DNA from: MTP4 sp9310u
GTDB lineage: Archaea > Halobacteriota > Methanosarcinia > Methanosarcinales > Methanosarcinaceae
Assembly (NCBI GenBank): GCA_030627005.1
Contig: DAOUSW010000048.1
Location: forward strand, 1-23,262
Reading direction: 5' to 3'
DNA length: 23,262 bases
A model generated the notes under the pieces. That model had not been told where the DNA came from, made no database searches, and saw only the letters and a list, made by a program, of their open reading frames with translations. Made by a program: the position numbers and the translations under genes. This document shows positions 6,373 to 13,912 of this stretch, one piece after another (the stretch's first letter is position 1; every line of letters starts with the position of its first letter).

Positions 6373-7605
6373 ATGACTGTGCAGGAGAAGCTGAGCCTCG
6401 GGATCACAGCCTCCAGAAACGCCATCTTTTCCATGGTCCCGTTGGCCCTGGTCAAAGGCTCTGTCGGGCTGTATTCTGGAAGCACGGCTCTGCTGGCAGA
6501 CGCAGTCCACACGGCCATGGATGTCTTTACTTCCCTGGCAGTCTGGATAGGTCTGAAAGTGAGCCTGAAAAGCGGGGGAGAGAGTTTTCCTTACGGTTAC
6601 TACAAGGCCGAAAACATAGTTGCACTCTTTGTCTCCCTCCTTATTCTCCTCTCCGGGGTCGAACTGCTTCGGGAAGGGCTTGCAGGTATAAAGGCCCCCT
6701 CGGAGATCCAATTTGAAGGGCTGGCCCTTGCGACGTCCGTGTTTTCGGTCCTTGGGATCTATGCTCTTTCAGTCTACAAGGAAAGGATCGGGAATTTGAT
6801 CAATTCCCAGGCCCTGATCGCGGATGCCAGGCATTCGTACACGGATGTCTTTGCTTCCCTCGTGGTGGTTGTGGCGGTCCTTGGCTCAATGTTCGGGGTG
6901 CCGCAGCTGGATAGTTTCGGGGCGATCGTGATCTCTTTCCTCATCTTCAAGCTCGGGCTTGAAAGTGCAAGGGATGCGATGCTCATTCTCATGGATGCCT
7001 GGCTGGACAGGGAAACAAACGAGAAGATAAGGCAAAACATCGAAAACATTCCCGGATTGCTTGCCCTCAAGGACCTGAAACTCCGGAAATCCGGGCTCGT
7101 GGTCTTCGGGGAAGCTACTGTTGAAATCGAAGGTGATCCTGACCTGAAACATATCAATCTTCTCTCGGAATCTGTCGAAAGGGCAGTCCGAAAGGAGGTG
7201 GAAAACCTTGAACACCTTGCAGTCAATGCCAGGGCGGTGGAACGGAAGCGGGTCCGTTTTGCCCTTCCGGTTTTCGGAAATGAGGGGCTCTCTGCAAGGC
7301 TTTCGGAGCACCTCGGGAAAGCGCCCTATTTCCTCTTTGCCGACGTGGAAGCCCGGGAGCTTCGAAACTGGAAAGTGCTTGAAAACCCCGCCTCGGACAT
7401 CGAGAAAAAAAGGGGCATCAAGACCGTGGAATTTCTCCTGCAGGAAAAGACAAACGCCCTGGTGCTGAGCAGTGTGGGAGAAGGGCCGTTTCACATGCTC
7501 AGGGATAAGCTAGTTCGGATTTACCGGACCCCCGATGGTGTCGAAACTGCTCTTGAACTACTTGAAAGAATTGAGGGTCTTGAAGAAATCGAGGAGCCGG
7601 AATAA
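6373..7605 (+). CDS. CDF cation efflux transporter fused to a NifX-like domain
   Basis: A 410-residue two-part membrane protein. Residues about 10-210 are a six-helix cation diffusion facilitator with both metal-site signatures, H46/D50 in ADAVHTAMD and H154/D158 in ADARHSYTD, the arrangement of Zn2+-type CDF proton antiporters. Residues ~215-290 are the cytosolic ferredoxin-like CDF C-terminal domain. From residue 294 on, VRFALPVFGNEGLSARLSEH, LGKAPYFLF and the later RIYRTPDGVETALELLE match the NifX/NifB cluster-binding fold, making a third NifX module in a row. The fusion implies that transport is coupled to, or sensed by, a cluster-binding domain. Substrate (Zn, Fe, Co, Ni) is not decided by sequence. 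It is followed after 31 bp by the MinD genes. Confidence 0.9.
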   Translation: MTVQEKLSLGITASRNAIFSMVPLALVKGSVGLYSGSTALLADAVHTAMDVFTSLAVWIGLKVSLKSGGESFPYGYYKAENIVALFVSLLILLSGVELLREGLAGIKAPSEIQFEGLALATSVFSVLGIYALSVYKERIGNLINSQALIADARHSYTDVFASLVVVVAVLGSMFGVPQLDSFGAIVISFLIFKLGLESARDAMLILMDAWLDRETNEKIRQNIENIPGLLALKDLKLRKSGLVVFGEATVEIEGDPDLKHINLLSESVERAVRKEVENLEHLAVNARAVERKRVRFALPVFGNEGLSARLSEHLGKAPYFLFADVEARELRNWKVLENPASDIEKKRGIKTVEFLLQEKTNALVLSSVGEGPFHMLRDKLVRIYRTPDGVETALELLERIEGLEEIEEPE

Positions 7606-7636
7606 GACTTAAGGTGCCTGAATAAGGACGGAAAAT

Positions 7637-8490
7637 ATGAAAATTGCAATAGCAAGCGGAAAGGGAGGGACCGGAAAAACAACGGTTGCCGTAAACCTTG
7701 CCCTGTCGGTAGAGGGCATGCAGCTTTTTGACTGCGATGTTGAAGAGCCAAACTGCAACCTCTTCCTGGGCCAGGAACTTGAAAAGGTGGAGGACGTCTC
7801 CTGCCCGGTCCCGGTCATAGATTCTGATAAATGCACCCTCTGCGGCAAATGTGCGGCTTTTTGCAGGTACAACGCTCTGGCTGCCCTTCCGACAAGGATT
7901 ATGGTTTTTCCCCCCTCTGCCACGGCTGCGGAGGGTGTGGTTTTGTCTGTCCGGAGGAAGCCGTGCGAGAAGAACCGAGGATTCTTGGTCTGGTCGAAAA
8001 AGGAACGGCAACTACTTCCCTTGAGTTTTACCGCGGCCTTTTGAACGTAGGGGAAGCGATGGCAACCCTTGTCATAAGGACTCTTCAAGAGCATATCGAT
8101 ACAAGCAGGCCTGCAATTATTGATTCCCCCCCCGGGGTCGCCTGCCCTGTCATTGCGGCAGTCGGGACCGCGGATTACTGTGTGCTTGTTACCGAGTCTA
8201 CCCCCTTTGGTTTCCATGACTTCAAGCTTGCCCTTGAGGTCGTAAAGCTGATGAAAATCCCCTTCGGGGTGGTTATCAACCGGGACGGGCTTGGGGATTC
8301 AAGGGTAGAGGCTTTCTGCAGGGCTGAAAAAATCCCCGTCCTCCTGAAGATTCCGAATGATATGAGGATCGCCCGGCTTTATTCCGAAGGGATTCCCTTT
8401 GTTGAAGAAATGCCCGGGTGGAAAGATAAATTTGCAGCTATGTTCAAAGCAATTGAATCAGGTTCCGAATCCGGGGTGATGAATGCATGA
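7637..8490 (+). CDS. MinD-type ATPase with inserted 2[4Fe-4S] ferredoxin domain, frameshifted
   Basis: Two overlapping reading frames together encode one normal protein. The first (from ATG 7637) has the deviant Walker A SGKGGTGKTT (residues 7-16), the switch DCDVEEPN and the first cluster motif C66, C69, C72, C76. The second frame carries the second motif CHGCGGCGFVCP, switch II IIDSPPGVACPV, and the rest of the ATPase fold to the stop at 8490. The junction is the run T5C6 (7905-7915). One extra C would restore a 284-residue protein. As given, the first frame continues out of phase to a stop at 8044. Causes could be a sequencing or assembly error, a real inactivating or phase-variable indel, or -1 ribosomal slippage. 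The adjacent paralogue, overlapping by ATGA, is intact. Confidence 0.85.
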
Positions 8491-9440
8491 AGCAGCTTGC
8501 TATTATCAGCGGAAAGGGCGGCAGTGGAAAGACCACCCTTACGGCGGCGTTTGCTTCGCTTGCAAAAAATGCCGTTATTGCGGACTGTGATGTGGACGCT
8601 GCAGATATGCACCTGATCCTTAAGCCTGAAATTCAGGATGAAGAGGACTATTTAGGTCTCGAAGTCGCTTCTATCGACCCGGAACTCTGTACCTGCTGTG
8701 GAAAGTGCGGGGAAGTCTGCCGTTTCGGTGCGATAAGCGCGGATATCACGATAAACCAGTATAGCTGCGAAGGATGTGCAGTCTGTACCGTTGCCTGTCC
8801 TGAAAACGCGGTTTCCATGAAGCCGAGAATCTCAGGGCAGGTTTTTTCCTCCAAAACACGCTTTGGCCCTCTTGCCCATGCAATACTTGGTATAGGGGAG
8901 GAGGCTAGCGGAAAACTTGTGAGTGCGGCCCGGGAACGGGCAATAAAGCTTGCGGAACAATATACTAAGGACCTTATTATTATTGATGGTCCCCCCGGGA
9001 TCGGTTGTCCTGTGATTGCAGCAATTACCGGCACGGACCTTGTCCTTGCGGTTAGCGAACCCACGGTTTCAGGGATACATGACCTGAAACGGGTGATCGA
9101 TCTTGCCAAACATTTCCGGATTCCTGCAACTGTATGCATCAACAAGTGCGACATCAACGAGGAAAACAGCCTGAAGATTGAGGAGTTCTGTGCCGAAGCC
9201 GGGGTGCCGGTACTCGGAAGGCTGCCCTATGACGACATAACGACCCGGGCAATGATGCGGGAAGAATCCGTAATCGAGTATGCAGCCAGGGAATGTTCCC
9301 TTAGTAATGAACACGTCCCTTTCCCTGAAAACAGTCCTTGCTCTGAAAACAGTCCTGACTATGAAGAATCTGTAATAGGAATGGATTTCACGTCAAAGGT
9401 TCGTAAAATCTGGGAAGGGCTTGAGGAACGGCTTTCCTAA
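8487..9440 (+). CDS. MinD-type ATPase with inserted 2[4Fe-4S] ferredoxin domain
   Basis: A 317-residue P-loop ATPase of the ParA/MinD group. The deviant Walker A SGKGGSGKTT lies at residues 8-17 and DCDVDAADMH at 33-42. A ferredoxin insert follows, with C68, C71, C74, C78 and C94, C97, C100, C104-Pro ligating two clusters. Switch II is IIIDGPPGIGCPVIAA. This architecture is shared with paired ATPase genes in the ORP operons of sulfate reducers. It probably acts in the cytosol, driving cluster or metal handling or gating electron delivery with ATP. The ATG overlaps the stop of the frameshifted paralogue (ATGA), indicating translational coupling and perhaps a heterodimer. The C-terminus has a Pro/Ser/Glu-rich segment (about residues 274-296) not expected for the family. 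Confidence 0.92.
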   Translation: MKQLAIISGKGGSGKTTLTAAFASLAKNAVIADCDVDAADMHLILKPEIQDEEDYLGLEVASIDPELCTCCGKCGEVCRFGAISADITINQYSCEGCAVCTVACPENAVSMKPRISGQVFSSKTRFGPLAHAILGIGEEASGKLVSAARERAIKLAEQYTKDLIIIDGPPGIGCPVIAAITGTDLVLAVSEPTVSGIHDLKRVIDLAKHFRIPATVCINKCDINEENSLKIEEFCAEAGVPVLGRLPYDDITTRAMMREESVIEYAARECSLSNEHVPFPENSPCSENSPDYEESVIGMDFTSKVRKIWEGLEERLS

Positions 9441-9442
9441 GT

Positions 9443-9456
9443 GTCCTTTAAAGGAC
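9443..9456. terminator. Palindrome after MinD operon
   Basis: GTCCTTTAAAGGAC is a perfect 14-bp palindrome 3 bp past the stop of the last MinD gene, the expected end of the plus-strand operon. No strong T-tract follows directly. The rest of the 233-bp gap is AT-rich and ends in GGTGAGG (9660-9666), a good ribosome binding site for the DUF169 gene. Confidence 0.35.
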
Positions 9457-9673
9457 CTGGGATGGTGTCCCTTGAAATGAATAAATCTTAACAATTTCAA
9501 TTTTAATATCTCATATTTTTATTTTTCCTCAAAAACGATGGTAGTTCCGGCTGGCTTGAAAACAGGCCTGTGCGGGTTTCAGGAAAAAATTAGTTTAAAA
9601 AGATATTATTCGAAAGTTAGATAATGTAACAGCCTGTTATTAATATTTAATAAATAGTTGGTGAGGAATTTAA

Positions 9674-10372
9674 ATGGATTACGCTGAAATTTCAGAGAAA
9701 CTTGTCAAGATACTGGATCTGAGATACGAACCTGTAGCAGTGAAGGTTGTTAAGAAAGGTGAACCGATTCCTGAGGGATATAATATTCCCGAGAAAAACA
9801 TCCGTCACTGCCAGTCCATCATGAGAGCCCGGAAAGGCGAGTCTCTTGTAGTCCCGGCAGACAAGCACGCCTGTGTGGTCGGAGGTTCGAGCCTGGGAAT
9901 TCTTGAGACTCCTGATAAAGTGGCTTCCGGCGAATTCCACAAAAATATTGGCATGTTTGAGAGCACAGAAGCTGCAGCCGAAATGGTCGCCCAGCGCCCG
10001 ACTTTCGAGCCAGGAAGCAGGATTGCAACCGTAGTCTGTCCCCTCAAGGACGCAAAAGTTGACCCTGATTCTATAATCCTTGTGGACAGGCCCGAGACTA
10101 TCTACTGGATCGTCCCGGCAAGCACCTTCTACAAAGGCGGGAGGGTAAACTTCAGCACTGCGGCTTTCCAGGCGACCTGTGCCGACACGACCATCCTTCC
10201 TACCCTGACCGGGGAAATCAACCTCTCCCTCGGATGCTTCGGCTGCCGCAGGTCCACGGACATCGAAGATGACGAAATGCTTGTTGGGATCCCCTTCAGC
10301 AAGATCGAGGAAATCGTCAGCGCTCTTGAAAAGATCTACGAAGGCCCAATGCAGAAAGCCCGGCAGAAATAA
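9674..10372 (+). CDS. DUF169 family protein
   Basis: A 232-residue DUF169 protein, a cytosolic family of unknown function common in methanogens and other anaerobes. The opening, helix then LRYEPVAVKVVKKGEPIPEG, is diagnostic. Cysteines are C46 (in RHCQSI), the one in KHACVVGGSSLG, and C188/C191 in LGCFGCRRSTDIEDDEM, the last two resembling a metal or cluster site. GGTGAGG 7 nt before the ATG fixes the start. It appears monocistronic, being followed by a long T-rich repeat array. Nothing in the sequence assigns a reaction. Confidence 0.85.
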   Translation: MDYAEISEKLVKILDLRYEPVAVKVVKKGEPIPEGYNIPEKNIRHCQSIMRARKGESLVVPADKHACVVGGSSLGILETPDKVASGEFHKNIGMFESTEAAAEMVAQRPTFEPGSRIATVVCPLKDAKVDPDSIILVDRPETIYWIVPASTFYKGGRVNFSTAAFQATCADTTILPTLTGEINLSLGCFGCRRSTDIEDDEMLVGIPFSKIEEIVSALEKIYEGPMQKARQK

Positions 10373-10431
10373 TTTCTTCTGCCTTTTCACCCTTTTATTA
10401 CATCTCCTATAAATTTTTCAACAATTTTCCC

Positions 10432-10634
10432 TTTTTTCAGTTCCCTTGTGTTTTCTGCTTTTTCAGTTTCTTTATGTTTTCTGCTTTTTCAGTTTCTTTA
10501 TGTTTTCTGCTTTTTCAGTTTCTTTATGTTTTCTGCTTTTTTCGTTCCCTTGTTTTTTCTGTTTTTTTCAGTTTCTTTATGTTTTCTGTTTTTTTCAGTT
10601 TCTTTATGTTTTCTGCTTTTTTCTATTTTATCAG
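10432..10634. repeat. 26-27 bp T-rich tandem repeat (about 7 units)
   Basis: CTTTTTCAGTTTCTTTATG followed by TTTTCTG forms the unit. Exact copies start at 10458, 10484 and 10510. A variant with GTTCCCTTG starts at 10536 and echoes the first, partial unit near 10432. Two 27-bp copies with an extra T start at 10562 and 10589. The array ends in a half unit. There are no spacers. Confidence 0.85.
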
Positions 10635-10701
10635 CCTTTCAATCTTGTTTTTTTCTTTTTTACCTGTGTTTTTCTCTCCTGTCCGTTTGACTTACATGGA
10701 A

Positions 10702-10710
10702 ATATTTATA
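10702..10710 (+). promoter_or_regulatory. TATA-like box for DUF1847 gene
   Basis: ATATTTATA preceded by GGAA. Transcription would start near 10735, about 40 nt before the ATG. Confidence 0.4.
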
Positions 10711-10776
10711 CCTTCAAAGTTTATTTATGAATTTATAACACTTTCTTCTTGTTTAAAAAAATCACTGGGAGTAAAA

Positions 10777-11310
10777 ATGCAGTGTGCGTTATGTAAAAAT
10801 AAAGAATGCTTGAAGGGCAAGAACTGTTCTGTGATTAAGTCGGGGCTTGAGTACGGCGGTAAGGACTTAAAATCGCTTCAGGTTTCCGCCTGGCTTGAGG
10901 CTGACCCCACAAAAAGGACAAAGGTTGAAGAAATTGTAATTTATGCAAAAAAGCTGGGTTACGGGAAGATAGGGGTTGCTTTTTGCATCGATTACGAAAG
11001 GGAAGCCAGGCTTGTCTATGAAATTCTTTCCCGGTACTTTGAAGTGTTTTCGGTCTGTTGCAAAGTCTGTGGGTTCGGTAAAGCCGATCTCAGGCTAAGG
11101 AAATGCGAAGGTACAAGATTTGAGGTAGCCTGCAACCCCATAGGGCAGGCCCTGCTCCTGAACGACGACGAAACCGACCTTAACATCATGCTCGGGCTGA
11201 AAACGGGGTACGATATTCTCTTTGCAGCGCATTCCGATGCCCCCTCTGTGTTTCTTCCCGTGCAGGAACTCTCTCAGCTGGGTAGTTCCGATATCGATAT
11301 GATTGAATGA
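10777..11310 (+). CDS. DUF1847 family cysteine-rich protein
   Basis: A 177-residue DUF1847 protein, a metal-binding-looking family of unknown function found mainly in anaerobes. C3, C6, C11 and C17 form an N-terminal Cys cluster. The core has RTKVEEIVIYAKKLGYGKIG, VAFCIDYEREARLVYEIL and SVCCKVCGFGK, then CNPIGQALLLNDDETDLNIM, the strongest family signature. The open frame runs 101 codons further upstream, but that part is T-rich repeat. The ATG at 10777 has GGGAG (10767-10771) 5 nt before it and a TATA-like box farther up. Its family often co-occurs with other Cys-rich DUF genes of anaerobes; the DUF1284 gene follows after 107 bp with its own promoter. Confidence 0.88.
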   Translation: MQCALCKNKECLKGKNCSVIKSGLEYGGKDLKSLQVSAWLEADPTKRTKVEEIVIYAKKLGYGKIGVAFCIDYEREARLVYEILSRYFEVFSVCCKVCGFGKADLRLRKCEGTRFEVACNPIGQALLLNDDETDLNIMLGLKTGYDILFAAHSDAPSVFLPVQELSQLGSSDIDMIE

Positions 11311-11334
11311 TTTTCGGGAGTTCTGAAAAATTTA

Positions 11335-11343
11335 TTTATATAA
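11335..11343 (+). promoter_or_regulatory. TATA-like box for DUF1284 gene
   Basis: TTTATATAA preceded by the purine stretch GAAAAA, a good archaeal BRE/TATA match. Transcription would start near 11367, leaving a leader of about 50 nt. Confidence 0.5.
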
Positions 11344-11417
11344 TTACAAATTAATACAAGCCCTTAATAGGAACTTTTGAGGTTGGAATATAGAGCTTTT
11401 TTGTACCGGAGAATAAC

Positions 11418-11846
11418 ATGTTCAAAGAATCCGAATCAGAATGTATAAGAATCCGGGCTCATCACCTTTTTTGCATGCAGGGCTTCCAGGGTTACGGGTA
11501 TAGCTCTGAGTTTGTGGCAAATATGCGTTTGGTTCTGGAATCGATTAAAGCCTCCCCTTCCGGGCATCTGAAACTTGTGTCCGAATGTGATGCAATCTGC
11601 GTTTCCTGTCCCAATAAAAAAGAATGTTCACTTTCCGATTCTTTCCTTGCGCTCAAGATCCGGAAGATGGACCAGCTTGTGCTGGAAAAGCTTGGTATGG
11701 AAGAACAAACTGTTGGGGAAGCAAAAGAGCTTTTCAGACTTGTCAATCAAAAACTTAAAAACCCCTCCGATATCGAGGAGGTCTGCGGAAGTTGCAGGTG
11801 GAGGCAAAAGTGCCTCTGGTACCTGCAAAAAAATGAGGGAAACTGA
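11418..11846 (+). CDS. DUF1284 family cysteine-rich protein
   Basis: A 142-residue DUF1284 protein of unknown function. The N-terminal IRIRAHHLFCMQGFQGYGYS with H15, H16 and C19 is the family hallmark. Two further Cys groups, CVSCPNKKEC near the middle and CGSCRWRQKC at the C-terminus, suggest an Fe-S cluster or zinc site. GGAG at 11408-11411, 6 nt before the ATG, supports the start. It is convergent with hdrB. A cytosolic, oxygen-sensitive protein is plausible; no reaction can be named. Confidence 0.85.
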   Translation: MFKESESECIRIRAHHLFCMQGFQGYGYSSEFVANMRLVLESIKASPSGHLKLVSECDAICVSCPNKKECSLSDSFLALKIRKMDQLVLEKLGMEEQTVGEAKELFRLVNQKLKNPSDIEEVCGSCRWRQKCLWYLQKNEGN

Positions 11847-11906
11847 GCTTTTAACTCCGGAATTCACATTAAGGCCTTTTGAATCCGGAATTCCGTTTCT
11901 TTGTTT

Positions 11907-12809
11907 TTACCTTATCCCTGCATTGATTTCATATACTTTTGCCAGGAATTCCAGGTTCTGGACTGCGTTTTGCTCAATCCCGAGCTTATCAGGGGAGATC
12001 CCCAGGGCCAGGGCCAGGAGCTGGGAATAATGCAGGACCGGGATGGAATAGTCCGTTCCGAATTTTTCGTTCACTGCGAGCTGCCCCTTGTCAAACTGGA
12101 GGTGGCAGAAGGGGCATGCGTTGACGATACAGTCCACTCCGGCCCGCTGGATGCATGCCAGTTTGTGCTCGAGCATTTCCAGGGATTCTTCTATGTGTCC
12201 CGAGCGCACCCCGCCGCCTGCTCCGCAGCACATCATTTTGTCAGTGTAATCCACACTTTCTGCCCCTGTGGCTTCGACCAGTTCGTCAAAGAAAGTAGGA
12301 TTTTCCGAGTTTCCGAGTTTTCTTTCCTTTGTAGGCTTTATCAGGTGGCAGCCGTAGTGGAGGGCTACTTTCAGGTCGAGGGGAGTCGTAACGTAACTTT
12401 TGAGCTTTTCAGGCCCGATCTCCTCATAGAGCAGTTCTATGATGTGCCTGACTTCTACCGTGCCCTGGTACTCCATGCCGATTCCTTTCAGGCACATGTT
12501 CGTCTGGGCTTTCATTTCGGGGTCGCTTTTCAGCTCAATGTTGGCATCCGCAAGCGAGGCATAGCAGCCGTTGCAGATGGTCAGCACGTCCCTTTCCATT
12601 TTCTCGGAGATGACGACGTTCCTGGCGGCAAGAGACAGCCAGGTCCCCTTATCAAATGACTTGAAAACCCCTGGGGCAGGGCAGCACGAGGCTCCGGGCA
12701 GGTCGACAGCGTCAAGGTCAAGTTTCTCAAGGCAGAGCTTTGTAACATTTTCAATACCCGGGTAACGGTTTGGGACTATGCAGCCGAGAAAGAGTGATAA
12801 TTTTGTCAT
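11907..12809 (-). CDS. hdrB: CoB-CoM heterodisulfide reductase subunit B (HdrB)
   Basis: A 300-residue soluble HdrB. It has two complete CCG domains: C10, C42, C43, C79, C82 and C154, C194, C195, C232, C235. In characterised HdrABC these ten cysteines bind two noncubane [4Fe-4S] clusters where the CoM-S-S-CoB disulfide is reduced, the last step of methanogenesis. It is a distinct type from membrane-bound HdrDE. GAGG 8 nt before the ATG supports the start. It lies 15 bp downstream of hdrC, forming an hdrCB operon. No hdrA is present in the window, so HdrA or another electron donor must come from elsewhere. Which paralogue this is (several exist in Methanosarcina) cannot be decided here. Confidence 0.92.
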   Translation of the reverse strand: MTKLSLFLGCIVPNRYPGIENVTKLCLEKLDLDAVDLPGASCCPAPGVFKSFDKGTWLSLAARNVVISEKMERDVLTICNGCYASLADANIELKSDPEMKAQTNMCLKGIGMEYQGTVEVRHIIELLYEEIGPEKLKSYVTTPLDLKVALHYGCHLIKPTKERKLGNSENPTFFDELVEATGAESVDYTDKMMCCGAGGGVRSGHIEESLEMLEHKLACIQRAGVDCIVNACPFCHLQFDKGQLAVNEKFGTDYSIPVLHYSQLLALALGISPDKLGIEQNAVQNLEFLAKVYEINAGIR

Positions 12810-12824
12810 GGTAGAGTCCTCTTT

Positions 12825-13313
12825 TTATTTTTCAGCCGTCAGTTCATCGAATCTGCAGGTTCTGAGGAGGGCCCTTACCTGTTCCAGGGCTTCCGGGGAG
12901 TGCTGGGCCGTGTTTGGGAGTGGGTCCAGCCCCAATTCTTCTCTCTTTTTCCTGGTTTCCTCGTCAAGCGGGACGGCATGTCCGTATTCCAGCACCATTT
13001 CCGAAACCCGTCGGTGCTCGGGCAGCATGAACCCTTTCCGGACTGCAAGCCTGCGGATTTCCAGCAGGGCATCTGTGATTTTGATCCCTCTGGGGCAGCG
13101 TTCCTGACAGGTGTAACAGGTGGTGCAGAGCCACAGGTCCTTATCTTCCAGGACAGGCCTGTTCTTGCGCGCGTCCCTCAGGATTCTCCTGGTATTTAGC
13201 CCGGCATGTCTTCCCGAAGGGCAGCTTCCGGTGCATGTGCCGCAGTGCATGCAGGAAAGAATGTCAAGCCCTGCAGCCTTTAAAACTTCCAATACTTCTT
13301 CGTCATAACTCAT
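12825..13313 (-). CDS. hdrC: CoB-CoM heterodisulfide reductase subunit C (HdrC)
   Basis: A 162-residue HdrC, the electron-transfer subunit between HdrA and HdrB. Two classical [4Fe-4S] motifs are complete: C21, C24, C27, C31-Pro and C63, C66, C69, C73-Pro. The remainder is helical, as in the family, ending in a polar tail. It is the first gene of the hdrCB operon. A candidate TATA-like element lies at 13478-13487, giving a leader of about 140 nt. Length and motif spacing are normal, and nothing suggests fusion or decay. Confidence 0.92.
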   Translation of the reverse strand: MSYDEEVLEVLKAAGLDILSCMHCGTCTGSCPSGRHAGLNTRRILRDARKNRPVLEDKDLWLCTTCYTCQERCPRGIKITDALLEIRRLAVRKGFMLPEHRRVSEMVLEYGHAVPLDEETRKKREELGLDPLPNTAQHSPEALEQVRALLRTCRFDELTAEK

Positions 13314-13477
13314 ACAGGTTCACCGGCTGATTTTTTTGGTTTGGTCTGTTTTAGAAAAAGCAAAGTTGAGATTGAAGCTGCATGCTTCTAAATGAAGTAT
13401 TACCCGACCGCGGTAGCGCTTCAAATGTTCCAGAAATAACAATTTTCCCTCTTCTGTATATTATCCTATAACTCTCA

Positions 13478-13487
13478 TAATATTTAA
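13478..13487 (-). promoter_or_regulatory. Candidate TATA-like box for hdrCB
   Basis: The minus strand reads TTAAATATTA here. Expected transcription start is near 13455. The region is AT-rich overall, so other boxes are possible. Confidence 0.3.
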
Positions 13488-13621
13488 TGTAGATCAAATT
13501 TGTTCACGGGGTTGAATGGCCTTCTGTTAGGCTGTTACGTTTGGTTCCAAACCGTCAATCCAAACATCTTTTCATAATAAAGGCCCGAATACTTTAGGCT
13601 GGATTATTAAATCGCGGATTT

Positions 13622-13690
13622 TTGAATATTGGGTGGTTTAATGTTGAATATTGGGTGGTTTAATGTTGGATAGTGGAGGTTGGATGGTTG
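13622..13690. repeat. 22-bp tandem repeat upstream of hdrC
   Basis: TTGAATATTGGGTGGTTTAA plus TG occurs twice exactly (13622-13643 and 13644-13665), followed by a degraded third copy beginning TTGGATAGTGGAGG. Confidence 0.75.
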
Positions 13691-13896
13691 AAGGCCGTTA
13701 ATGAGTCTTTAAAGGTAATGAATGCTTTTTTTCCAAAAAAAGACCTTTATACCTGTCCCCGTACTATAATTGTCTATTATGTCTGCTCATATATATAAAA
13801 TAAGTGGCAATGGTCATTCCCTGAAGTCCGATAATCCCAGACTTTTTTGCCCGGGAGTTTGCCTCCGGAATTTTTTCCTGCCGGTCTCTCCCGGGT

Positions 13897-13912
13897 GCAG
13901 GGAATTCCCTGC
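13897..13912. terminator. Palindrome followed by T-tract
   Basis: GCAGGGAATTCCCTGC is a perfect 16-bp palindrome followed on the plus strand by CTTTTTTC. It lies about 70 bp past the minus-strand npdG stop. The T-tract suits plus-strand termination, so it may shield npdG from antisense transcription. Confidence 0.4.

Larger units (their letters stand above)
10373..10776. other. T-rich intergenic region with 26-bp repeats
   Basis: There is no gene. The plus strand is a long polypyrimidine-like tract containing the 26-bp array at 10432-10634, then a normal AT-rich promoter region for the DUF1847 gene. Open frames across it encode almost only Phe, Ser, Cys, Leu and Val, an artefact of the T-rich composition. 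Confidence 0.75.

Noticed and set aside
9692..10390. 232-codon open frame antisense to the DUF169 gene
   Set aside because: It lies entirely opposite a well-supported family member, has no family-like motifs or ribosome binding site, and arises from GC-biased codon use of the real gene.
10446..10730. Phe-rich open frames in the T-rich array, suggesting a hydrophobic membrane protein
   Set aside because: All three frames are open because the 26-bp unit lacks stops and is T-rich; there is no ribosome binding site and no frame preference.
11901..12659. 252-codon plus-strand frame opposite hdrB
   Set aside because: Shadow of hdrB, whose ten CCG cysteines are all intact.
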